NCBI RefSeq assembly: GCF_007289895.1
Contig: NZ_CP041660.1
Location: forward strand, 744,001 to 808,000
Source: Catenovulum sediminis
Lineage (GTDB): Bacteria; Pseudomonadota; Gammaproteobacteria; Enterobacterales; Alteromonadaceae
Length of the DNA: 64,000 bases
Direction of reading: 5' to 3'
Below, piece by piece: positions 55,799 through 64,000 of this stretch (positions are counted from its first letter, which is position 1; the number at the start of each line of letters is the position of its first letter). The position numbers and the translations under genes were made by a program. The notes beneath the pieces were generated by a model. It was not told where the DNA came from. It did not search any database and was given only the letters and a program-made list of their open reading frames with translations.

Positions 55799-56072
55799 GT
55801 TAAAGTTTTTACCCGTGGCGTTAAAAGAATGGAAAAAGCTCGCGCCACCAATTCAAAATCAGTTCAAAAAGAAACTAACTGAGCGACTAGAAAACCCAAA
55901 AGTTCCGTCTGCAAAACTTAGCGGGTTTGATTCTGTCTATAAAATTAAGCTTCGTACCGCTGGTTATCGTCTAGTTTACGAAATCAATGACAATGAAATT
56001 ACCGTATTGGTTTTAGGTGTAGGCAAAAGAGATAAAGATAAAGTTTATAAAACAGTTAGAAGTAGGGTTTAG
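55788..56072 (+). CDS. Type II toxin, RelE/StbE-like mRNA interferase
   Basis: 94 residues of the RelE/ParE fold: MTYKLKFLPVALKEWKKL, then a basic KIKLRTAGYRLVYEIND (about 50-66) and the end LVLGVGKRDKDKVYKTVRSR. The basic residues that RelE uses to bind the ribosomal A site are represented. It probably cleaves mRNA on ribosomes when the antitoxin is lost, stabilising the island. It is translationally coupled to the antitoxin gene. Confidence 0.88.
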   Translation: MTYKLKFLPVALKEWKKLAPPIQNQFKKKLTERLENPKVPSAKLSGFDSVYKIKLRTAGYRLVYEINDNEITVLVLGVGKRDKDKVYKTVRSRV

Positions 56073-56215
56073 ACACTAACTGTACTGGTCAAGCAATATC
56101 GGACACTTTTAGTTTAGAAGAATCGCTCAAACGTGCACAAATTAGCAGGCAAATATGGCAACGAGCTATTCGTTCACACCGCTGATAGTTTAATACGCGA
56201 CTATGTGCAGTCCCC

Positions 56216-56944
56216 CTAATCTCTTGAATGGCTTAAAAACCAGTCATATAGCGCATCTTCTTGATAAGTTTGTGTCCAGCTATCATGATCAGCTTCCGGA
56301 TAAACAGTTAACGTTACATCCGCATTCAAGGCTGTTAACGCATTGTACATCTCAATTGTTTCACTGACAGGGATCACCTGATCTTTCTCGCCGTGAAATA
56401 ATTTAATGGGGATATGTTTAACTTTAGCAGCGTATGCTTTGGGTACGGATGCGCCACACACAACAGCCATTGCGGCAAAAATATTAGGGTAATTCATCGC
56501 TAAACGCCAGGCCCCATATCCGCCTCTGCTCATTCCGCTTAAATAAATTTTTGTTGGGTCAATATTATGCTCCGCAATCACTTTTTGCAGTAATTCATAC
56601 ACGGCTTGGTCATCCCAAAAGCCATTTTTATACGGGTTTTGGGGTGCCAGTACGTAAAATGGAAATGCTTTACCTTCTGCGATTAACTTGGGTGGGCCGT
56701 GCTTTTTTATTGCCTGAGGGTTATCACCGCCTTCACCGCCACCATGCAAAAATAACAACAAAGCTTGCTGTTTTTGCGCAGCGTCTACCGGCTTATATAA
56801 CAAATAATTCATATCTATGGCTTTACTAACGCTGATTTGCGTTTCAATAATTTGGCCATCATTTGAAGTTTCAAAATGCGCCACCTGAGCACAACCAACC
56901 AGTATCAAGCCAAGCAAAAAAGTCTGCATTATATTTTTCATCAA
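56216..56944 (-). CDS. Lipoprotein alpha/beta-hydrolase (esterase, prolyl-oligopeptidase-like)
   Basis: 242 residues. The lipobox LILVGC (about 14-19) indicates a lipoprotein. Catalytic elements are the oxyanion-loop LFLHGGGEGGDNP (about 64-76), the nucleophile GMSRGG (Ser in SGMSRGGYGAW), Asp in HGEKDQVIP and a final His in EADHDSW. It resembles phospholipase/carboxylesterase and feruloyl-esterase-like proteins that trim acyl groups from polysaccharides. This would fit the glycan-degrading genes nearby, but the substrate is unknown. Confidence 0.88.
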   Translation of the reverse strand: MMKNIMQTFLLGLILVGCAQVAHFETSNDGQIIETQISVSKAIDMNYLLYKPVDAAQKQQALLLFLHGGGEGGDNPQAIKKHGPPKLIAEGKAFPFYVLAPQNPYKNGFWDDQAVYELLQKVIAEHNIDPTKIYLSGMSRGGYGAWRLAMNYPNIFAAMAVVCGASVPKAYAAKVKHIPIKLFHGEKDQVIPVSETIEMYNALTALNADVTLTVYPEADHDSWTQTYQEDALYDWFLSHSRD

Positions 56945-57117
56945 ATTTCACTTAATAAAATTTTTCATTTAAATAAAATAATACATGATTAACAAAAACG
57001 AGTGTGAGTTAATTGATAGGCACTTATTTATCTGTCTCATCTAATTTGCACCAATATGCTCTAATATGCACTAGTATTAATTACAGATAAAAGTTTAACG
57101 AAATTTGGGCAAAAAAT

Positions 57118-57552
57118 ATGTGCGGACGATTAAATGTAATTGCAGATCCACTGAGCCAACTGGTCAGTGAACAGCTAGGTCTTAATTTTCAAACCACCAG
57201 TAATACAGATCTCAAACCGACACAAAAGGTCGCCTGCGTTATCCCGCAAAACGGGCAATTTATACAAAAAAACTTAAGTTGGGGAATCAAACCTCAGTGG
57301 TCAAAAACTTTACTGATAAATGCCAAATAAGAATCGGTCAACGAAAAGAAAACCTTTATAAATGCCATTCAAAATCATCGCTGCATTATCCCCTGCACTG
57401 GCTGGTATGAATGGACAAAACAATGCGCTGCGTATCATCATAGAATGCCGGTTATAATAGATAAAAGCGAAATGGGTTATTGGTTTAACGCCAGCACAGA
57501 TGAATTAGCAGCGCTTTACACTATCAATCAAAGTTTTGATACTACCGAATAA
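57118..57552 (+). pseudogene. SRAP/YedK-like protein (SOS response-associated peptidase), degraded
   Basis: It starts MCGRLNVIADP, the exact SRAP N-terminus with the catalytic Cys2, and WGIKPQWSK. An in-frame TAA at 57328-57330 follows NAK, where homologues have an Ala/Ser-Glu-Ser segment. The same frame then continues ESVNEKKTFINAIQNHRCIIPCTGWYEWT, an undoubted SRAP motif. A second stop is at 57550-57552, and the expected remainder appears shifted into another frame to about 57600. SRAP/HMCES proteins crosslink to abasic sites in single-stranded DNA. This copy cannot make a whole protein. Confidence 0.85.
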
Positions 57553-57624
57553 TGGCGACATCCTTATCGCACATTACATCCCTACCGTTATTTACTCGAC
57601 AGTCATTCAGTTACGAGCATTAAC

Positions 57625-58470
57625 TTAATTTTTATAATTTTTAATACCGTTTATGTTAGATCGGCGCATTCCCAACCAGCACAACGCAGCACTTATTAGC
57701 AGCCAAGGTGGCGGTTCAGGAATATCTGTTACTGCCATTTCTGCAATCAACAAATCGTTAAAATACGCATTTGCTAGTTCAGCATCACGATTGTATAAAG
57801 CCACACTGTTGATAGCACCGCTTCCGCCTAACAAACCGTTTCGGCTTTGAATCAAGCTGTTATCCAATGCATTAAAAATATCCAATTGATAAATATTTTC
57901 ACTTAATAACTGCAGATTTAAGCGCAAACCATTTTCCGTAAAATCAATTCCGGTATCTATCACGCCCTGCCCGTCAAAAATACTGTAATGCTGACCACCA
58001 CCAATAAAGCCAAATTCGAACCGGCTCAATGCGTTATAGTCGCCAATTGTATTGTGAATATTTTGGTTTCTTAATACAAAACCGACAGCGCCACCTTGTG
58101 TAATAGCACCATGTTCAAAAGCAACAGAAAAACTGTCGCCAACCGCATCTAAAGCATTGTTAGAAAACCCACGATAAGCTTCAAATTGATTAAATCCACC
58201 GCCGTTGGCATAACTGCCCCAGGCATTATTCGTTGGGTTTGAAGCAATATGATTTACATCATGGTTGGCACTTTTATTGGCTAAAAACCCACCGGCATTG
58301 CCGGTAGAAGCGTCACTGATAAAATGCCATTCATCAAATCCGTAGCCACCATTACCTAACCATTGGTTACCATAGTTATTAGCATCGTCTTGCGCCACTG
58401 TTATCAATGCGGCATGACTGTTAAAAGTTGCACCGATTATCAAAGTAGCCAGTATATGTTTGAGTTTCAT
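57625..58470 (-). CDS. Secreted PEP-CTERM-like protein
   Basis: 281 residues: a signal peptide (1-20, ending SHA), then a Gly/Asn-rich beta-strand domain with DFTENGLRLNLQLL (family not recognised). The tail IPEPPPWLLISAALCWLGMRRS matches the PEP-CTERM pattern (Pro-Glu-Pro, hydrophobic helix, basic end) that exosortase/archaeosortase-like enzymes process. It starts 14 bp downstream of isoamylase on the same strand, so the two are probably co-transcribed. Confidence 0.78.
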   Translation of the reverse strand: MKLKHILATLIIGATFNSHAALITVAQDDANNYGNQWLGNGGYGFDEWHFISDASTGNAGGFLANKSANHDVNHIASNPTNNAWGSYANGGGFNQFEAYRGFSNNALDAVGDSFSVAFEHGAITQGGAVGFVLRNQNIHNTIGDYNALSRFEFGFIGGGQHYSIFDGQGVIDTGIDFTENGLRLNLQLLSENIYQLDIFNALDNSLIQSRNGLLGGSGAINSVALYNRDAELANAYFNDLLIAEMAVTDIPEPPPWLLISAALCWLGMRRSNINGIKNYKN

Positions 58471-58484
58471 TTACATTTCTCCGT

Positions 58485-60809
58485 TTATTTTGCAATCAGC
58501 ACTAACACTGCGCGGCCATTCAAGCCGTAAGACGTATATTCACCACCGATAAAATCTTCTTGTCCGGGTGATTTGATTGTCTCTGGGCCTTCATTCCAAC
58601 TTGACGTATCTGTTACCCGATACCAATTTTTACCCACACCCGGCCACGGCAAAGTGAAATTGACCGTATCTGACCAACCATTATAAGCAATGTATATTGC
58701 CGCGGTGGGCTCGCTAAATTCAGAGCTATCAATGCGATAAGCGATAGCATGATTATTGGTATCATTGAAGTAGCTGGCGTTCGCAACATTGCCGTTGGGC
58801 ATAAACCAACGCAACTGCTCCATGCCGTTGCCATTTGTATCAATAGATTGATAAAAATCGGCTGGCCGTAATGCAGGATGGTTTTTTCTAAATTGCAGCA
58901 TGCGTTTAACAAATATATTGAAATTACTTTGTGCTGAATCCCAGCTAAAGTTTAGCCAGTTAGCAACTGAGTCTAGGTTATAAGGATTATTGTTGCATTG
59001 AATCGAACGCAAATACTCATCACCGCCTGTCATCATAGGTGTGCCGGCACTTAACATTAATAACGCGAAACCATTTCGAGCGGCCTGTCTTTGTGCTGAA
59101 GCTTGATTGTACCAACCTTGATCCCAACTATGATTGTTGCTCTCGCCACCATCAGATGGCCCGAAAGGCCAAGCTTGTGTGTTGTGTTTACTATTGCATG
59201 AATATAAATCTTTGAGCGTAAAACCATCATGCGCAACTATAAAGTTTACCGAGTTCCATGGTTTACGCCCGTCATCTTGATACAAAGATGCTGAGCCGGT
59301 AAATATATTTGCCAGTTGACCCAAAGAAATCGACTCTAGTCCCATCTGGTTTTGATCTTTACGCAAGGTATCGCGATAACTCCCATTCCATTCAGACCAG
59401 CCTGCCGGAAAACCACCAACCTGATACGAATTTCCACCAATAGCCCATGGTTCTGCAATAAAATCGGTACCATAACCGCCCCATTCAGGCCGTTCTGTAA
59501 ATTCGTTAATAATGCGGTTTAACGCGTTTTGTGCATCCATTTTGTCAAAGTTAAAACAGCCATGCTGGCAGGTATTGCCCAACACAGAAGCCAAATCAAA
59601 ACGAAAACCATCAACCCCTAAGTCATTAATCCAATAATCGAGCGAATCAATAATCAGGTCTTGCGCGACTGGATGGTAAGTATTGTAGTTACCGCCCACA
59701 CCGGTGTTGTCCCAGTTGTGTTGTCTATCAGACGTTAAAGAATAATAAGTCGGGTTATCTAAACCACGCCACGAGTAGAGGTTATACGTAGATGAATCCC
59801 CCGCAAACCATGCGCCGCCTTCGCCTGTGTGGTTATAAACAACATCAACCAAAACTTTTATGCCATGGTCATGAAATGCTTTAACCATAGCTTTAAATTC
59901 TCTTGTTGGACCACCATCTGATTGGTCGCTTGCATAGCGGCGATCGGGCGCAAAATAATTTAGTGTCATATAGCCCCAATAATTATCGCCGTCAGTCGAC
60001 TCTACAATATCATTGGTATCATTTTGTGTTTCTTGCACTGGCAAAAATTCGATTGCGGTAATACCTAAATCAGCCAAATAAGCCGCTTTTAATGCTGCAC
60101 CTTTATACGTGCCTCGATATTGTTCTGGAATAGATAAATCATTTTTAGTTAACCCACGCAAATGCACTTCGTAGATAATGTCATCTTTTAAAGCACGCGT
60201 TGGTTTCACACCATATGACTGAGCATCATCGGTTAATATAATCCCTTTTGGCGCATACGGGGCACTGTCAATATTGCGATATTGAGAACCTGATGCGTAT
60301 ACGGTTCCGTCGTTCCATTGTGGTGTGATATAGTCGTGGCTCATTTCTTTCGCATATGGATCAAGCAGTAATTTATTCGGGTTAAACCGATTGCCTTGCG
60401 CATCTACATCACTGATAAATCCGACTGACGTACCTTTTTGCCAATCTTCTTGATACGGCCAGTTTGCCCCCCAAGCACGGTAACCGTAATAAACAGTACT
60501 GGTTAATCGACTGTCTAAATTTTGTACTGAAAGACTGATAGACCAAATGTTTTCACTGTTTTTAGTTAATAAATGTCGCTCAATTTCATCGGCGCCACTT
60601 GCCTGCGCATATAAATACAGCTCAATACGCGTTGCATTTTCTGAATAAATTTTAAACTCAATCGTTTGTTTATTGTCGGTGTAACTTGCGCCTAAACCTT
60701 TTGTATTAACGCCGGCATGACCGATAAAAGGCAGAAAAAGCATGAGCAAAACAATAAACGAAACCAACCAAAAGCTTCGTTTATTTTTTATCAAGTGTGT
60801 GCTGTTCAT
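58485..60809 (-). CDS. Secreted isoamylase (GH13, glycogen/amylopectin debranching)
   Basis: About 774 residues from ATG 60809; ATG 60824, five codons upstream, is an alternative. Numbering below is from 60824. A signal peptide (about 13-37, ending GHA) precedes a carbohydrate-binding-like domain (GASYTDNKQTIEFKIYS) and the GH13 barrel: VDVVYNH (326-332), nucleophile Asp410 in GFRFDLA, general acid Glu458 in AEPW, and His532-Asp533 in VAHDGF. It is closely similar to Pseudomonas amyloderamosa isoamylase (from memory), which cleaves alpha-1,6 branches in starch and glycogen. The 5' flank carries 12-bp tandem repeats. Confidence 0.94.
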   Translation of the reverse strand: MNSTHLIKNKRSFWLVSFIVLLMLFLPFIGHAGVNTKGLGASYTDNKQTIEFKIYSENATRIELYLYAQASGADEIERHLLTKNSENIWSISLSVQNLDSRLTSTVYYGYRAWGANWPYQEDWQKGTSVGFISDVDAQGNRFNPNKLLLDPYAKEMSHDYITPQWNDGTVYASGSQYRNIDSAPYAPKGIILTDDAQSYGVKPTRALKDDIIYEVHLRGLTKNDLSIPEQYRGTYKGAALKAAYLADLGITAIEFLPVQETQNDTNDIVESTDGDNYWGYMTLNYFAPDRRYASDQSDGGPTREFKAMVKAFHDHGIKVLVDVVYNHTGEGGAWFAGDSSTYNLYSWRGLDNPTYYSLTSDRQHNWDNTGVGGNYNTYHPVAQDLIIDSLDYWINDLGVDGFRFDLASVLGNTCQHGCFNFDKMDAQNALNRIINEFTERPEWGGYGTDFIAEPWAIGGNSYQVGGFPAGWSEWNGSYRDTLRKDQNQMGLESISLGQLANIFTGSASLYQDDGRKPWNSVNFIVAHDGFTLKDLYSCNSKHNTQAWPFGPSDGGESNNHSWDQGWYNQASAQRQAARNGFALLMLSAGTPMMTGGDEYLRSIQCNNNPYNLDSVANWLNFSWDSAQSNFNIFVKRMLQFRKNHPALRPADFYQSIDTNGNGMEQLRWFMPNGNVANASYFNDTNNHAIAYRIDSSEFSEPTAAIYIAYNGWSDTVNFTLPWPGVGKNWYRVTDTSSWNEGPETIKSPGQEDFIGGEYTSYGLNGRAVLVLIAK

Positions 60810-60835
60810 TGTGTGTGGTTCCATATTAGGTATTA

Positions 60836-60883
60836 TTTTAGGTGTTGCTTTAGGTGTTGTTTTAGGTGTTGTTTTAGGTGTTA
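60836..60883 (-). repeat. 12-bp tandem repeat upstream of the isoamylase gene
   Basis: Four copies of TTTTAGGTGTTG (second copy beginning C, last ending A), with a fifth degenerate copy reaching 60824. On the isoamylase strand it reads CAACACCTAAAA. It lies 27 to 74 bp upstream of ATG 60809, in the 5' leader or promoter spacer. Confidence 0.9.
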
Positions 60884-61034
60884 TACAAATACCTCAAAAT
60901 TTAACCACCCGTTAACAATTTTAGCAATTTCTTGCATACGTATTCAGCCGATGTTCGCTTTTGCCTTGCTTCTTTGGCAAATTCCGCCAAAAGCATTAAC
61001 CTTATGAGTAACAATACAAATTTTGGAAATAATG

Positions 61035-62309
61035 ATGCAAACACGAGAAGCTTTATTAAATGAAACCTTTAAACGTGTAGATGGTTATCTCCCTGAAGAA
61101 GGGGTGGCAAAACATCAAAAAATGGCAATAGACCCATTTTTATTTTTTCGTGGCAGTGCTGCATTGTTTTATCAAGATCTCGCCAGTACCCTCCTGAAAT
61201 TACCAGAAAACATACTCAACTGGCCCTTAACCACAATTATCGGTGATTGCCATATATCCAATTTCGGTTTACTAAGCGAAGAAGGTTCACATGGGGATAC
61301 CGTTATTTTCGCACCCAATGATTTTGACGATGCCTGCATGGGCCATGCGGCATGGGATTTAATGCGTTGTTTGGTCAGTATTCATTTAGCTGGCGCGTTA
61401 GACAGAGTGCGCTGTCCAGCAGATATTCACGAAATAGCACAACATAAATTTCTCGATGCTTATCGTAAAACCTGTAAAAAACTAGCAAAAAATAAAATCA
61501 ATTATAACTATGTGTTAGACAACTTTGCTAAACAACATGTACTGCACAAAGCGTTTAAAAAAGCGCATAGCCGAACCTGTAAAGGGGCTAAATTTAACAG
61601 TAAAAGTTCACTGGCTAAAGCGGTTGATCTGACACAAGAAACCCTTGGTTTCAGAGATAATCCAGAACGCTTTAAACGGCTGAGCCGGCAACAGTATCAG
61701 GCTGCAGAAAAAGCATTCGCACCATACGTTGACGATAACATCATCGATATAGTGCAGCGTTTAGGCGCAGGTACCGGCTCGGTTAATATGCAAAGGTACT
61801 ATTTATTAGTTGGCCCGACACAAAAGTCTGATCCAGATACTCATCATTTGTACCATATTGTCGAAGTAAAAAAGCAGCGCCAAGCAGCACCTCTCTATTA
61901 TTTTCCTGATTTGAGCCCAGTCAATCAATTGAATCCGGCGCATTTAACAGTTATGTGCCAGTACCGAATGCAGCGTAATGCTGACTTAGTATTAGACGAG
62001 TTATTATGGAAAAAGTCACATTGGCTGATTCGCTCGCGTCATCATGCGCGTGTTGGTTTGGCACCGGAGGATATCTTACAAACGGGTAAAGCAAAACATT
62101 TGGTGCAATATGCACAAGCATGTGGTCAAGCATTAGCTTTAGCACATGCTCGTGGAGACAGGCGTTCACATCTGTTTGAAAAAATGGTTGCTGATACCCT
62201 GCCTGATTTAAAAGCGGATTTACTGCAAAATGCAAACCAATATGCCAATCAAGTGATTGCTGATTGGCAATGGTTGCAAACTCAGTGTTATTCAGCTACG
62301 CGGAAATAA
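61035..62309 (+). CDS. DUF2252 family protein
   Basis: 425 residues from ATG 61035; ATG 61032 or TTG 61023 are also possible, and GGAAA at 61025-61029 best serves 61035. It has the family motifs FLFFRGSAALFYQDL (about 37-51), GDCHISNFG (about 73-81) and NDFDDACMGHAAWDLMR (about 100-116). These resemble the catalytic and metal loops of APH-type kinases (H-x-D/N), so a phosphotransferase role is possible but unproven. It is convergent with the GH43 gene, overlapping it by 22 bp. Confidence 0.88.
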   Translation: MQTREALLNETFKRVDGYLPEEGVAKHQKMAIDPFLFFRGSAALFYQDLASTLLKLPENILNWPLTTIIGDCHISNFGLLSEEGSHGDTVIFAPNDFDDACMGHAAWDLMRCLVSIHLAGALDRVRCPADIHEIAQHKFLDAYRKTCKKLAKNKINYNYVLDNFAKQHVLHKAFKKAHSRTCKGAKFNSKSSLAKAVDLTQETLGFRDNPERFKRLSRQQYQAAEKAFAPYVDDNIIDIVQRLGAGTGSVNMQRYYLLVGPTQKSDPDTHHLYHIVEVKKQRQAAPLYYFPDLSPVNQLNPAHLTVMCQYRMQRNADLVLDELLWKKSHWLIRSRHHARVGLAPEDILQTGKAKHLVQYAQACGQALALAHARGDRRSHLFEKMVADTLPDLKADLLQNANQYANQVIADWQWLQTQCYSATRK

Positions 62310-64000
62310 AAGTGCTGACAAACGGTATCTTTCCAGACTTGTTGCATAATGTTATCGCCATTTTTAAGCGAACAGTCTGCAACTTTTAAGGCTAATCCAT
62401 AGTGGCGTGAAACCATACGCAGCGCGCCATTTTGCAAAAATTCGAATCGCCACTCGCTATCTGGTTCATTGCAAGCTGCATGTACCACATTATCTGCAAT
62501 GTCCTGTTTACCATCGCTGACTCCATTTACCGCAAGGCACAGGCCTGATTTATCAAGCGATTGAAAAGTATAATATCCATCGCCTGTTGAACTGGCTTGC
62601 CATTTCTGGCAATCCGCGTCTGTATATTCGTGCTGAACAATATTTGCATCTAATTCTTGACTGCATTTGTCAACAGAAACCACACGACCACTGTTCACAT
62701 TAATCATCGCAAACGTAGAAACGGGCTCTAATCGCCAGTCGGTACAGGTTGTAAATCGGTCACCACCGGTTTCAACCCCTTGGTTATTTTCAATGCTACA
62801 GTTTTCAACCTGTAAGTGATTAATGCTTTGTGCATTTGCAAATCTTAACCAGCCATGTTCAGAGGCATCAACCGACCAACGCTGGCAGTTTGACGAAACC
62901 CAAGGTTGAGCAGAAACACCAGTGACTTCACTGCCACAATTTTCTTCTGTCATAAAAGTACCGTGCGCTGCACTGGCCAATCGATAAAAACCGTCATTTG
63001 CCGGATCAAGCACCCATTCCGAGACATTACCTTGGCATTCACCCACTGTCATTTGGCCGTTTTTATCAGTTAGCAAACACATACCTGATTGACGGTTTAT
63101 CACACGGTATCGCACACCTTCAACTTTAGCAGTTAATGGGCCTTGCTCGCCGCTGGGTACAGGTAACTGCTGTTTATCCATTAACGGCTCGCCAAATACG
63201 GGTAATCCGTCGTCACCCCAGGTAAATGGTTGCGCTCTTGCTGCCCGTGTTCCACTGCAACCATCGGTTGGAGAAGAGTTACCATGATAAATTAACCATT
63301 CTTCTGTCCCATCGGGCGATGTAAAAAAGCCGTGATGGCCCGGGCCATATACACCATTCGCTTTACTGAAAAACGGTTTGTCGTATTTTTTCCATGAACT
63401 AACTTCAAGCGGATCTTCACCCACTAACTCAACCACAGCCAATTTATAATCTTCGGTATTACAAAAACTAGATGAATGCGTCAAAAATACACGACCATCG
63501 TGTTTGATAATTTCAGGACCTTCGTTAACGTTCAACCCTGATTTTTCCCAGTCATATTCGGGCTTTGTAATAACCGTGCGTTTACCGGTTAAGGTCCAAG
63601 GATTTGTCATTTTGGAAATCAAATTAACCTGATCGTCACCATGCCATTCAGACCACATAAAATAGAGTTCATCATTGTGCTCAAAATAACTACCATCAAT
63701 GTTCCAATGGTCCGGCATCGGCGTGCCGGCATATTTATATGGCCCCATAGGATCAGAACCTTCACTTTCTAATATGTGATTGCGCTGTCCACCAAAGTGA
63801 TCTTTTACACCAGAGGTAATAATGACATACCAGCGCATGCCTTCTGGGCGTTGTAACGGGTGAAATTCAAAGGCCCAAAAATTACAACAGCGACTTGGAT
63901 CATCACCCGACCAAATATAGTGTTCTGGTGCGTCTGCCAATCCCGCTATTGTCGGGGATTTACGCATCACCAGTTGTGATGTCCAAGTGGTTGTCGTTAA
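62288..64000 (-). CDS. GH43 family glycoside hydrolase with ricin-type repeats (5' truncated)
   Basis: The frame is open to the end of the window, so the N-terminus and the catalytic Asp lie beyond 64000. Visible are the GH43 second Asp in IDGSYF and the general acid Glu in NVNEGPEII, giving a five-bladed propeller fold likely to act on arabinan or xylan-like polymers. The C-terminal 270 residues contain about three ricin B-type beta-trefoil repeats with Q-x-W-like motifs (CQRWSVD, CQKWQASS) and many Cys, probably for carbohydrate binding. The exact activity is unknown. Confidence 0.88.
   Translation of the reverse strand, partial: LTTTTWTSQLVMRKSPTIAGLADAPEHYIWSGDDPSRCCNFWAFEFHPLQRPEGMRWYVIITSGVKDHFGGQRNHILESEGSDPMGPYKYAGTPMPDHWNIDGSYFEHNDELYFMWSEWHGDDQVNLISKMTNPWTLTGKRTVITKPEYDWEKSGLNVNEGPEIIKHDGRVFLTHSSSFCNTEDYKLAVVELVGEDPLEVSSWKKYDKPFFSKANGVYGPGHHGFFTSPDGTEEWLIYHGNSSPTDGCSGTRAARAQPFTWGDDGLPVFGEPLMDKQQLPVPSGEQGPLTAKVEGVRYRVINRQSGMCLLTDKNGQMTVGECQGNVSEWVLDPANDGFYRLASAAHGTFMTEENCGSEVTGVSAQPWVSSNCQRWSVDASEHGWLRFANAQSINHLQVENCSIENNQGVETGGDRFTTCTDWRLEPVSTFAMINVNSGRVVSVDKCSQELDANIVQHEYTDADCQKWQASSTGDGYYTFQSLDKSGLCLAVNGVSDGKQDIADNVVHAACNEPDSEWRFEFLQNGALRMVSRHYGLALKVADCSLKNGDNIMQQVWKDTVCQHFYFRVAE

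Noticed and set aside
56133-56219. A 28-codon frame after the toxin gene (VHKLAGKYGNELFVHTADSL)
   Set aside because: It looks faintly protein-like and might be a remnant, but it is too short and matches no family I know.

Overview
The window is AT-rich DNA of a gammaproteobacterium, most likely a marine, polysaccharide-degrading member of the Alteromonadales. Three things suggest this: the conserved order tig-clpP-clpX-lon-hupB-ppiD, the enterobacterial-type pspABC / pspF-sapABCDF block, and a two-piece (orthodox) ssrA gene encoding the tag ANDETYALAA. Secreted enzymes with GlyGly-CTERM-like and PEP-CTERM-like tails, a GH13 isoamylase and a GH43 enzyme add to the picture. The species assignment is inference.

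Layout. 1-6736 (+): a tightly packed seven-gene operon of the type labelled 'GAK system' in protein-family databases: PhoU-like/APH-type phosphotransferase, ATP-grasp, HprK-related kinase, pseudo-histidine-phosphatase fused to Nudix, histidine phosphatase, metallophosphoesterase and amphi-Trp protein. Its function is unknown. 6733-10781 (-): a frameshifted solute-binding protein, tRNA-Ser, nadA, phhB and the phage-shock genes pspCBA behind a sigma-54 promoter. 10948-17260 (+): pspF overlapping the sapABCDF peptide transporter operon. 17313-25770 (-): ppiD, hupB, lon (with a near-consensus heat-shock promoter), clpX, clpP and tig. 26005-26391 (-): tRNA cluster Pro-Arg-His-Pro behind a strong promoter. 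26713-33115: a chemoreceptor with a flagellar sigma-28 promoter, yjbQ, cheX, a DUF1289 gene, a short palindromic MITE-like element, an OsmC protein, a transsulfuration-type PLP enzyme, and an ECF sigma factor with its ChrR-type zinc anti-sigma factor. 33259-40747: comFB, a ybaM-like small gene, a TonB-dependent receptor, ygiQ and a secreted M12-like metalloprotease.

40836-41200 is the tmRNA gene. Immediately after its 3' end begins an accessory island of about 15 kb (41201 to about 56200). It holds a decayed integrase with its cluster of short repeats, an abiE toxin-antitoxin pair whose toxin is split by an IS5-family element, a KAP P-loop ATPase next to a GIY-YIG nuclease, an AlbA_2/Schlafen-like gene, a type I restriction-modification system (hsdR, hsdM and a frameshifted hsdS), a second integrase remnant, and an StbDE/RelBE-like toxin-antitoxin pair. 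The KAP + GIY-YIG pair is the best candidate for an undescribed defence system.

56216-64000 returns to carbohydrate-related functions: a lipoprotein esterase, a decayed SRAP gene, a PEP-CTERM-like protein followed (in genome coordinates) by its likely operon partner, a secreted isoamylase, a DUF2252 protein and a GH43 enzyme with ricin-type repeats that runs off the window.

Three genes (the solute-binding protein, the IS transposase and hsdS) each lose frame at a G/C homopolymer that is exactly one base short. This may be biology, such as phase variation or programmed frameshifting, or homopolymer under-calling in the assembly.
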